From positions 2,501 through 18,166 of the forward strand of contig NW_003946842.1 in NCBI RefSeq assembly GCF_000234665.1: a stretch of DNA of 15,666 bases. The letters are read 5' to 3'. The notes under the pieces were generated by a model that was not told the origin of the DNA, searched no databases, and saw only the letters and a list, made by a program, of their open reading frames with translations. Within the stretch, counting starts at the first letter, position 1. Each line of letters starts with the position of its first letter. Positions 7,502-15,626 of the stretch are shown here, one piece after another. The translations under genes were made by a program, and so were the position numbers. Source of the DNA: Leishmania mexicana MHOM/GT/2001/U1103 (lineage: Eukaryota > Euglenozoa > Kinetoplastea > Trypanosomatida > Trypanosomatidae).

Positions 7502-8530
7502 AGTCGTGTATTTGATTTATTATGTGTTAGAAGTTATGATTTCATATTATGATGATTCGACTTAGATTTCATTTTATATGATTTTGTTTTTGATTTTGTA
7601 GTCTGTATTACTTTTATTTTTATTTTTGTTTTAGGTTTTTTTCTTAGAATATTTTTTAGTTTCGTATTTGTCTTATTATTTATAGTATTTTTTGGTTTAT
7701 TTTCACTTTCGTTTTTATATATAGGTTATTTTATATATTGTATATACATATTATATAATTTTATATGTTATTTTTTTTGTTTTAGTATTTCTTATTTATT
7801 ATATTATATTGAATTTTTTATATATTTATTATGTTTTGTATTTATAGATTTTATATCATTTTCTAATTATTTATTTTTTTATTTTGGTATTATTTATATA
7901 TTTAATGTTATATTTTGTTCATATTTATTTTGCTTATTTTATTTTATAATTTGTTTTATATTTTGTTTTATATTTTTTGTCATACGATGTTTATTTATAA
8001 TATTATATGATTTTTTATTTTTTAATTTTGATTTATATTTATCATTTTTAATGTGTGATATGATATACATTGATTATATTTGTTTTTTACTAATATATTT
8101 TGGTTTTATATTTTCATTTATATCAGGTTTTTTTTGTTTTATATTTATATTGAATTATGTTTTTTTAGTACTATTTTTTGTTTTAGCATTATTTTTTGGG
8201 TTTTTATTTTTATCATTTGGAGTTTATAATTTTTTTATTTATTATTTTTTTTGATTATTTATTATATATAGTCGTACGTGTTTTACATTAGTGCAGTCTG
8301 TAATTATATTTTTCAAATTTTTATATTTTGATGTGTTCTTTATTTTTGTTTTTTTATTGATATTGTTTATAATTTGTTTTTTTGGTTTCTTTTTAAAAGA
8401 TTTTTTATTTTTAAACATTTTTTTTGATATGTTTTCTATATTATTAACTTATGATGTTAATAATTATTGTGCATTATATAACCATTATCAACAGTTTTGT
8501 GTAACCCAATTATTAGTTATTTATATATAA
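7485..8530 (+). CDS. MURF2: MURF2 (maxicircle unidentified reading frame 2), 5'-edited
   Basis: Conserved trypanosomatid mitochondrial protein of unknown function. From about 7502 (SRVFDLLCVRSYDFILWWFD) the frame is open, with TGA as Trp, to TAA 8528-8530, about 342 codons. It is dominated by F, I, Y and L with only short polar stretches and looks like a multi-spanning membrane protein. The more polar tail TYDVNNYCALYNHYQQFC is the only recognisable landmark. No upstream ATG is encoded; the purine block at 7485-7497 is edited, and the guide at 10442-10489 makes an AUG from A7485 and G7486 and predicts the start MFGCFNLVLFLCF. It starts 22 bp after the COII stop and ends overlapping the convergent COI stop by 10 bp. 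Confidence 0.9.
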
Positions 8531-10170
8531 AAGAATAAAAATAAAGATTGTCAAAAAAATATAAAAAAAACAAAGCAAAAACATAAAATTAAAAATAAGT
8601 AATCTAAAACTATATGTGCAAAGTCAACTAGTAATAAATATAGTACCATTACGCACGGAACTCATGATGAAAAGTAAAAAAAGCAGTATAAACTAAATAC
8701 AAATAAGTTAACAAAAAATAAACAATAATCCCAAAATAAAAAAACACAGAAAAGCGCACATAGAAATAAAATTAAACTTGCAAGCAATAACATACCATAA
8801 AGCATAAATGAGCTTCAAAATAAAAACGACACCGGGTAGTCAGATATTCGACGTGGAAACCCATACATACCTAAGCTGTGCATCGGAAAAAACACCATGT
8901 TCGAACCTATAAAAAGCGTGCTAATAAAGTAAAACATTCAAAATAAATATAATTCTATAGGTAATCATTTAGCAAGAAAGTGTATAAATCCCGCTAAAAA
9001 CCCAACAGCAGCTCCTAAAGATAAAACGTAATGAAAGTGCCCTACTACAAAATAAGTGTCATGTAACATAATATCAATTCCTACATTAGACAAAAAAAGT
9101 CCAGTTACAGCTCCAACTAAAAACATAAAAATAAACATTATTACAAAATAAATTTCAAATGTAATTATAACATCTGTATATAAAAAGCTATAAATTCAAT
9201 TAAATAATTTAACACAAGTAGGTAACCCAATCAAAATAGATACCCCACCGAAGTAAGCTCTGGAATCAACATCCATACCAACAACAAACATATGATGCGC
9301 CCAAACGAACATACCTAAAATAGCAATTAGTATCATAGAATATATCATAGCAACCGTACTAAAAACACATCGAAAGCCAATAACTTCAACAATAGTAGAA
9401 ATAATACCAAAAACAGGTAATAAAATTATATAAACCTCAGGGTGTCCAAAGAATCAAAATAAGTGCTGAAATAAAATTAAGTCACCACCACCAACTACAT
9501 CATAGAATGATGTATTAAAGTTTCTATCACATAAAATCAAAGTCACACCACCCGCCAAAACTGGTAAAGTTACTATTAATAATATAGCCGTTATAAGCGC
9601 AGCTCAAATAAACAAAGATCACGATAAAAAACTAAAAAATTTCCTGCGACAACAAAACAAAGTTCCAAGCAAATTAATAGAGTTTAGAATACTAGAAATG
9701 CCAAGTAAGTGTACTGCAAACATAACAAAGTCACAAGCTAAACTCGAATGAAAGTCTATACATATTAAAGTAGGGTACAGTGTTCAACCCACACCCATGC
9801 CTTCTTCAGTCAAAAATCCATTAACAACACAACCAAATCCAGCCAAGTACATTCAAAAACTCATATTATTTAATCGCGGAAATACCATGTCAGGAAACCC
9901 AGCCATAACTGGAATAAAATAGTTAGCAAGTCCACCCATCATAACAGGCATTATAAATGCAAAAACCATTATCAATCCGTGAGAGGTAATTAAAACGTTA
10001 TAAAACTGATAGTCACCAAATAAAACACCACAGCCTATAACAGACAGTTCGAGTCTAATAAATAATGAATAAACATAACCAACAAATCCTGATAGGATCG
10101 CTACTAGTAGATAACACAACCCAATCATTTTGTGCGAAACAGTTAAACAAATAAGACATAGTCAAAACAT
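8521..10170 (-). CDS. COI: Cytochrome c oxidase subunit I
   Basis: Catalytic haem a/a3-CuB subunit of complex IV. Minus frame ATG 10170 ([20 protein letters not shown]) to TAA 8521-8523, 549 residues, unedited and uninterrupted when TGA is Trp. Visible hallmarks are [20 protein letters not shown] (haem a His near residue 60), [14 protein letters not shown] (CuB His with the cross-linked Tyr, near residue 240), [12 protein letters not shown] (the CuB His pair) and [18 protein letters not shown] (haem a3 and a ligands). The second in-frame ATG at 10128 is rejected as start because the upstream codons keep the conserved VSHKMIG context. The stop lies inside the 3' end of convergent MURF2. Confidence 0.98.
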
Positions 10171-10235
10171 ATTTAATGTAAAAATGAAAAATGCTTTAAT
10201 TCTAATAATAAAAATAAATCCATATCCAAACTAAT

Positions 10236-10405
10236 TTCCGCTCTCGTCTTTCTCCCTTCTTACTGTCTCCTCCCCTCCGCCTCTCTTCTCCCCCTTCCTA
10301 CCTTTTTTCCCCTCTATTTCAGTTCCTTCAATCCCCCTCCCTCCTAAACCCCTGCTCTTCCAGTCTCTCTTTCTTCCCCTGTCTTCCCCTGTTTTCTATT
10401 TTACT
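10236..10405 (-). pseudogene. CR4: CR4 cryptogene (pan-edited; product uncertain)
   Basis: Some 170 bases that are almost purely C and T on the given strand (for example 10250-10330), so the minus strand is A/G-rich with few T's, the mark of a pan-edited gene. Position between COI and ND4 is that of CR4/G4. An ND6-like complex I subunit has been proposed for it in the literature; the unedited DNA does not test this. Transcription would be minus, the same strand as COI, with COI about 65 bp downstream. The label 'pseudogene' reflects only the missing readable frame. Confidence 0.82.
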
Positions 10406-10441
10406 TATATAATATTTTTTTATATTTAAGTCTTTTGAAAG

Positions 10442-10489
10442 GGTTCAGTCAAAATGTAAGAGTAAAGTTAAGTTGAAATAATTAAATAT
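10442..10489 (+). ncRNA. gMURF2-II: Guide RNA for MURF2 5' editing (gMURF2-II type)
   Basis: The anchor GGUUCAGUC (10442-10450) pairs with MURF2 GACUGAGUC. The next 39 bases contain no C. Taking A or G as specifying U and U as pairing with an encoded purine, the guide uses exactly 12 U's for the 12 purines G7496 to A7485 and inserts 27 U's, and its last step turns A7485-G7486 into AUG. Its length (48 nt) is typical of a guide RNA. L. tarentolae has a MURF2 guide at the equivalent place by the ND4 5' end. It lies in the ND4 leader, 18 bp before the ND4 ATG, on the same strand. Confidence 0.82.
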
Positions 10490-10507
10490 ATAATATTAAA
10501 GTTTAAA

Positions 10508-11821
10508 ATGTTTAAATTTATATTAATAATTTTTATTTTTTTATTATTATTTTTGATAGTTATTTTTATTTTTATTAATTATAGTTTTTGTTTAATATTT
10601 CAATTTAATTATATTTATATAAATATATATTTAAATTATATTAATTTATGATTTATATTTTTTATGGGAATTATTTTATATTTTCTTATTTTTATTTTAT
10701 CTCGTAAATTAGTATCTTATACAAAATACTTTTATGTTTTATGTTCGTATTTATTTATTTATTTTGATGTTGTATTTATTATTTTAATTGATGACTTTAT
10801 GTGCTTTATGATATTGTTTGAGAGTTTATTTTTTCCAATCTGTTTTGTAAGTTTATTTTTTAATTTTAATAATCGTTTTATATTTGCTATATTTTATTTA
10901 GTAATATTTAGTTCTTTAAGTTCAATAATGTGTATTATGATTTGTATTATTATTATATTTCATTTTAATATTCTTAGTTTACAAAGTTTCATTGATATTT
11001 GTATTTTTGATAGTTTATATTTAGGTTTATATGTGTGATTATTATTATTTGTAATGTTTGCAATTAAATATCCAATTTGACCTTTACATGTATGATTACC
11101 AGAAATGCATGTAGAAGTTAATACTGAATTAAGTGTATTATTAGCGAGTGTAGTGTTAAAAATAGGTTTTTTTGGTTTATATAAGTTTTTATTTTTAAGT
11201 TTTAATCAGTTATCTTTATGATTTTTAGGTTTTGTTGATTGTTTAATTATTTTAGGATTAACTTTTTTAGCCATTACTTTATTATTTTTAAGTGACTATA
11301 AAAAAATAATTGCTAATTGATCTGTTATACATACAGGAATAGCATTAATTTTATTATGACATAATGATATCCTTTTTTTAGGATTACTTATTTTTTGTAA
11401 TTTATCACATATAGTAAGTTCAGCATTAATGTTCTTAATGGTAGGTTATATGTATGATAATTATGGTATCCGAATTTTTCTAATGTTAGTATCTTTTTTT
11501 GGTATTAGTATGTGAAGTTCCTTGTTTTTAGGTATTTTTTTGTTTAATATTGACTTCCCATTTATGTTATTATTTTATATTGATATATTTTTATTGTATG
11601 GTTTAATATCATTATCATTTGTGTACATATGTTGTTTTTATATAATAGTATTAGCTATTTTTATATCGTCAATATACATATATATGTGCTTAAGTTTCTA
11701 TTCGTTTATATGATTGGATAAGTATTTACGTTTAGATTTAACAATTAATGATATATATTTATATTTTATCATTAGTGTGATAATTATATTATTTTTTTAT
11801 TTAATTTATTTATTATTTTAA
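10508..11821 (+). CDS. ND4: NADH dehydrogenase subunit 4
   Basis: Antiporter-like proton-pumping subunit of complex I. ATG 10508 to TAA 11819-11821, 437 residues with TGA as Trp, unedited. The core signature IWPLHVWLPEMHVEVNTELS lies near residues 189-208, followed by VLLASVVLKIGFFGLYKF with the conserved lysine, then SDYKKIIANWSVIHTG near residue 260. The N-terminal ~50 residues are a variable hydrophobic segment. The gene is convergent with the ND3/CR5 cryptogene, whose C-rich block begins within 20 bp of the stop. Confidence 0.97.
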
Positions 11822-11829
11822 TCAACACC

Positions 11830-12025
11830 TTTTACACTATTTTTTTATCCCGTCCAGATCTTTTAACAATCCCTCTTCCTCCCTTTTCCTTCCCCCCTTC
11901 TTCAACCTTAAAAGGTCTCCCTTTGCGAAACTTCTTAATAATCTCGTGTTCTGTCTCCCCTGTCTCCCGCTCTGCCCTTTTTCCCTCTTTCCTAACTAAA
12001 TACCTATTCAGACCTTTTTTAAACT
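11830..12025 (-). pseudogene. ND3: ND3 (CR5) cryptogene, pan-edited
   Basis: C/T-rich on the given strand from 11848 to about 12010, so the minus strand is a purine-rich pre-edited gene. Position between ND4 and RPS12 with minus orientation matches CR5/G5, identified in related species as ND3, a small complex I membrane subunit at the quinone tunnel. The apparent 119-codon minus ORF across 11832-12191 is highly charged (K, R, E, G) only because of the purine bias, crosses into RPS12 and is not a protein. Typed 'pseudogene' because the frame exists only after editing. Confidence 0.8.
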
Positions 12026-12059
12026 TAAAGCGTGAATTTTTTTGAGTGAGTTGCTTTTT

Positions 12060-12215
12060 GTTATTTAGGGAAAAGCCACGAACCAAGCTCCGGAATCGAC
12101 GGAATTTGCAAAGAAGAAAAGAAATTTTTGTTTGCTTTTTGGTGGACTTTAGTTGAAGGAATTGGGGGGAGAGCCAGGAGAAAGATTTCACGGAATTTGT
12201 TTTCGTAAGTTAACT
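12060..12215 (+). pseudogene. RPS12: RPS12 cryptogene, pan-edited (ribosomal protein uS12m)
   Basis: Plus-strand purine-rich sequence from TTAGGGAAAAGCCACGAACC (12064-12083) to about 12212, with unusual C's kept in AAGCCACG, CCAAGCTCCGG and GAGCCAGG, where an edited mRNA must encode fixed residues. Location just before ND5 and plus orientation are those of RPS12 (G6), the decoding-centre protein of the mitoribosome small subunit. No frame can be read before editing. 'Pseudogene' is a label of convenience; the gene is expected to be active. Confidence 0.85.
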
Positions 12216-12266
12216 ATTTATATTTTTATTAAAATAAAGTCCTCTTAATATTCGATTAATTTTTAC

Positions 12267-14039
12267 ATGTTTATGTTTTTTTTTATGTTTTTTTTTATGT
12301 TTGGATTTATTTGTGGTGTTTTTTTTGTTGGTAGGCATTTATTAAGTTTTTGGTTATCAATAGTATTATGTGTTTTTTTAGTATTATCTATATTGTTTAG
12401 TTGTTTTTGTTTAAGTGTATGTATATATGGCTATTGCTTTTATGATTTTTGTTTATTTTTAATATTAGATTTTTGTTTTGTTTGATTAGTTTTTTATTGT
12501 AATGGTTTTTATATTTTTATATTATATTTAATAGATATTGTATTTTGTTTTATAGTTTTTTATGCATTTTATTATATGTATTTTGATGTGTTGCTGGCCC
12601 GTTTTTTTCATATATTTTGATGATTTGTTTTATGTATGAATTTTTTCATATTATCTTATGATTTTTTAACAGCGTATTGTGGCTGAGAGTTATTAGGTTT
12701 GTTTTCATTTTTTTTAATATCATATTTTTGATATAGATTTTATGCATTAAAGTTCGGTTTTAAAGCGTTTTTTATTAGTAAGGTGGGAGATGTTATGTTA
12801 CTTCTAGCTTTTACAGTAATATTTTTAATAAATGGTTATTGTGTTATTACTTTTTATTTTTTATCATTTTTTTGCGTGGATTATGTTTTATTAGTATTTA
12901 TAATATTTTTACTATTATTATGCGGATTTACTAAATCTACACAGTTTGGATTACATATTTGATTACCAGATGCGATGGAAGGACCGATCCCTGTTTCTGC
13001 ATTAATTCACGCGGCAACTTTGGTTGTATGTGGTATATTATTAATAAGTTTTGTTTTTTGATGTTTTGACTTTTGATTTTGCTATTTTTATAGTTTAATT
13101 GGTTGATCTAGTTTAATTTTAGTTTTGATGAGTTTATGTGTTTTTTATAATTTCGATGTAAAAAGATATGTAGCGTTTAGTACGATATGTCAAATAAGTT
13201 TTTCTATGTTTTGTTGTTTATGTTTAGATTTGTATGTGGGATGCTTATTTTTTTGTTATCATATGTTTTATAAAGCTACTTTATTTATCGTGCTAGGTGT
13301 GTGAATCCATTTTTTTTTTGGTTTACAAGATGTTCGATGTTATTTTTTTACATACTTTTGTGGATGTATTTTAGCACGATTTTTATTAATATTTTCTTTG
13401 TTAAACTCATGTTCCTTGTGATTTTTATGTGGATTTTATTGCAAGGATCTTATGTTGTGTTTATTAATGTTAACGTCGTTTTTTTTTATATTAGAATTTT
13501 TATGTGTATGTATATTTTTTATTTTTTTTACTGTAGTGTATAATTATTTTTTATTATTTTTTTTATGTTTTGTTTTTAAATGTTTTTGTCTGGTTGATAC
13601 ACTTTTTTTACTTTTCGATTTCGAATGCTGTCTTATTTATTGTACTTGTTGTTTGTATATGTGTTTTATATTAATTTTTTTTGTTTTAGATTTTTTATTT
13701 GTGTTTATGTTTTCAAGTTATTGTTTGTTTTGATCTTTTTATTTATATTATATATCGTTTTTTGATATCGCAATTTTTATTATATTTATAATTATATTAT
13801 TAAGTTTTGTATATTATGGATGTGTTATTTTTTATTTTTTTAATATTGATTGCATTATGTTTTTTTGAAGAGTATTTTTATTTATTACTGTTGGTTTTTT
13901 ATTTTTTTTATTTTCTTTATGATATTTTATCTGTTTTTATATATATATATTTATATTTATATGAAATATTGTTATATATTTTAGATATAATTTAAAATAT
14001 TGTTTATTTTTTTGTATGTTATTTTTAATATACATTTAA
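12267..14039 (+). CDS. ND5: NADH dehydrogenase subunit 5
   Basis: Largest proton-pumping membrane subunit of complex I. ATG 12267 to TAA 14037-14039 is a single uninterrupted frame of 590 residues when TGA is Trp, the usual trypanosomatid length, with no editing. The antiporter-family core is evident: [20 protein letters not shown] and [13 protein letters not shown] near residues 219-255 (the lysine and His of the proton path), then [20 protein letters not shown] near residue 300 and [20 protein letters not shown] near 330. The C-terminal 150 residues are low-complexity hydrophobic sequence. Under the standard code the gene breaks into several short ORFs. It is the last gene before the divergent region. 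Confidence 0.97.
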
Positions 14040-14070
14040 TTTAAAGCTGTTAAATTAAAATTTAATTATA

Positions 14071-14090
14071 AATTCAGTCTATCAGGATAT
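14071..14090 (+). ncRNA. gND7-FS: Guide RNA for ND7 internal editing (gND7-FS type)
   Basis: AAUUCAGUCUAUCAGGAUAU pairs over all 20 bases (16 Watson-Crick, four G-U) with edited ND7 mRNA GUAUUUUGAUAGACUGGAUU. The first ten bases form the anchor on the encoded AGACUGGAUU (569-578). The next ones specify one U, then four U's, then one U, exactly those needed to turn LPRRLDY into LPYFDRLDY. Pairing stops cleanly at both ends. A maxicircle-encoded ND7 frameshift guide is known in L. tarentolae. The true transcript is probably longer than the paired part. Confidence 0.88.
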
Positions 14091-14093
14091 TTT

Positions 14094-14138
14094 AAATGAT
14101 TATTATTTAAAAATTTATATTATCTTTTAACTTCAAGT
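14094..14138 (-). ncRNA. gCYb-I: Guide RNA for CYb 5' editing (gCYb-I type)
   Basis: On the minus strand ACUUGAAGUUAAA (14138-14126) pairs over 13 bases with encoded CYb UUUAACUUCAGGU. Downstream, A's specify U's and U's pair with the encoded purines in order; the two discriminating bases also fit, G14124 opposite C2487 and C14098 opposite G2475. The edited mRNA it specifies reads UUUAGAAAUUUAUGUUGUCU and then UUUAACUUC, coding FRNLCCLLTS in the CYb frame. This matches the RNLCCLL of edited T. brucei cytochrome b as I recall it. It converges on the ND7 guide, whose paired end is 3 bp away. Confidence 0.87.
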
Positions 14139-14269
14139 AGTTATAATTACTTAATAATAGAATTATCTTTGATTAAAGTATAGTTATATACAAAAATTTT
14201 ATGTTAAATTTATATTTTTTGCGTAAATTAAAACAAAAAGTGGTATAAAAAATAAAATAAGTATTATAA

Positions 14270-14303
14270 GTAATAGCGAAATACAAATTAAATAAAAATT
14301 TAT
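14270..14303 (+). ncRNA. Possible guide for COIII 5' editing (weak)
   Basis: GUAAUAGCG (14270-14278) can pair, with several G-U pairs, to COIII UGCUGUUGU just 3' of the editing domain. The following bases would delete one of five U's, add one U, place a C opposite G1594 and retain the UUU before it, then insert U's among the next G's. A 9-base wobble-rich anchor can occur by chance in this much A+T sequence, so this is only a candidate. Confidence 0.3.
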
Positions 14304-14385
14304 AAATAATATTTTTATATTAAAGGAAAAAAAGTATTCTAGAAATTTCAGCGGACTTCATTTCAGCAAAAGAGGGTTCTTCACT

Positions 14386-15132
14386 AAAATTATGAATTTC
14401 GCATATTTCCAGCAAAATTATGAACGGGTTTCTGCATATTTCACCAAAATTATGAACGGGTTTCTGCATATTTCATTAAAATTATGAACGGGTTTCTGCA
14501 TATTTCACCAAAATTATGAACGGGTTTCTGCATGTTTCACCAAAATTATGAACGGGTTTCTGCATGTTTCACCAAAATTATGAACGGGTTTCTGCATGTT
14601 TCACCAAAATTATGAACGGGTTTCTGCATATTTCATTAAAATTATGAACGGGTTTCTGCATATTTCATTAAAATTATGAACGGGTTTCTGCATGTTTCAC
14701 CAAAATTATGAACGGGTTTCTGCATATTTCACCAAAATTATGAACGGGTTTCTGCATATTTCATTAAAATTATGAACGGGTTTCTGCATATTTCATTAAA
14801 ATTATGAACGGGTTTCTGCATATTTCATTAAAATTATGAACGGGTTTCTGCATATTTCATTAAAATTATGAACGGGTTTCTGCATATTTCATTAAAATTA
14901 TGAACGGGTTTCTGCATATTTCATTAAAATTATGAACGGGTTTCTGCATATTTCATTAAAATTATGAACGGGTTTCTGCATATTTCATTAAAATTATGAA
15001 CGGGTTTCTGCATATTTAATTAAAATTATGAACGGGTTTCTGCATATTTCATTAAAATTATGAACGGAGTTTCTCTGTATATTTCATCAAAATTATGAAC
15101 GGGTTTCTGAATGCTTCAGCAAAATTATGAAC
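14386..15132. repeat. 32-bp tandem repeat array, ~22 full copies
   Basis: The core ATGAACGGGTTTCTGCAT recurs with exact 32-bp spacing from 14426 to 15066 (21 units counted), then once more at 15101 after a 3-base insertion, with a shortened copy at 14386 and a half copy at 15121-15132. Units differ at few places: TTCATT or TTCACC after the core, GCATATTT or GCATGTTT, one TTTAAT, and one divergent unit (CGGAGTTTCTCTGTAT) near the right edge. Degenerate copies at both edges with a homogeneous centre are typical of arrays that turn over by unequal exchange. Each unit has a G+C-rich centre flanked by near-complementary AAAT-T-ATG and CATATTT, allowing a weak hairpin. Confidence 0.98.
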
Positions 15133-15220
15133 TTACCTTGGAGTCGGTCGTACTGGGTTCCTCTCTGCAGAGTAGCGAGTTGTTATTTGGATTATAATAA
15201 AAATAAATATAAAAACATAA

Positions 15221-15250
15221 ACAAACACAAACACAAACACAAACACAAAC
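15221..15250. repeat. (ACAAAC)5 hexamer run
   Basis: Five exact copies of ACAAAC, directly preceded by a related ACATAA. Such A/C oligomer elements sit near the palindrome in other trypanosomatid divergent regions. The strand bias (no G or T) is marked against the surrounding A+T DNA. Confidence 0.95.
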
Positions 15251-15271
15251 ATATAAAATAATTTGGAAATA

Positions 15272-15327
15272 AAATAAAAAATTAAATTAAATTAATGAAA
15301 TTAAATAAAAAATTAAATTAAATTAAT
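15272..15327. repeat. Direct repeat, 25 bp x 2 (31-bp spacing)
   Basis: AAATAAAAAATTAAATTAAA and its continuation to ATTAAT occurs at 15272-15296 and again at 15303-15327, identical over 25 bases, separated by GAAATT. Each copy also contains an internal TTAAA period. Confidence 0.9.
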
Positions 15328-15359
15328 AATATATAATATATAATATATAATATATAATA
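15328..15359. repeat. (AATATAT)4.5 heptamer run
   Basis: Four exact copies of AATATAT plus AATA. Related but less regular ATATAA sequence continues to about 15440. Confidence 0.92.
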
Positions 15360-15440
15360 CATTAAAATATATATAAATAATAAATAAATAAAATATAAAT
15401 ATATATAATATATATAAATATAATATATAATATATAATAA

Positions 15441-15486
15441 TATCAAGCTTGTTAGAAAAAATATATTTTTTCTAACAAGATTGATA
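15441..15486. repeat. 46-nt palindrome of the divergent region
   Basis: The centre, from CTTGTTAG at 15448 to CTAACAAG at 15479, is a perfect 32-nt inverted repeat around ATAT. After one mismatched pair (G15447 and A15480) it continues as TATCAA and TTGATA, so 22 of 23 pairs match over 46 nt. There is no loop, so it can form a cruciform. It stands between A+T microsatellites and unique sequence. A conserved palindrome in this part of the maxicircle has been described in other trypanosomatids and linked, without proof, to replication. Confidence 0.95.
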
Positions 15487-15504
15487 CTCTCGGCATGGTT
15501 TTAA

Positions 15505-15626
15505 AAATAAGTCAATTTTAATATTTTTTCGGCTTTGCAATGATTTGTTCTCTTTAATTTTCCCATTTAAATTCCGCCCCTACATTATTTAATAAGTCAT
15601 GTTTAATGTTTAAATAAGTCAATTTA
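15505..15626. repeat. Repeated AATAAGTCA motif
   Basis: AAATAAGTCAATTT occurs at 15505-15518 and again at 15612-15625, with a shorter AATAAGTCAT at 15591-15600. Three copies of a nine-base word within 120 bases of otherwise unique sequence suggest a decayed repeat or a protein-binding element; nothing further is visible. Confidence 0.65.

Noticed and set aside
11832..12191. 119-codon minus-strand ORF rich in K, R, E and G
   Set aside because: It spans the purine-rich ND3 cryptogene and the antisense of RPS12; the charged composition follows from GA-rich codons and no conserved protein is seen.
13301..13543. 80-codon plus-strand ORF in another frame, and the 62-codon one at 13807
   Set aside because: Both lie inside the single ND5 frame and are low-complexity shadows.
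14386..15132. CRISPR-like array
   Set aside because: Units are contiguous with no unique spacers; this is a mitochondrial satellite, and CRISPR is not expected in kinetoplast DNA.
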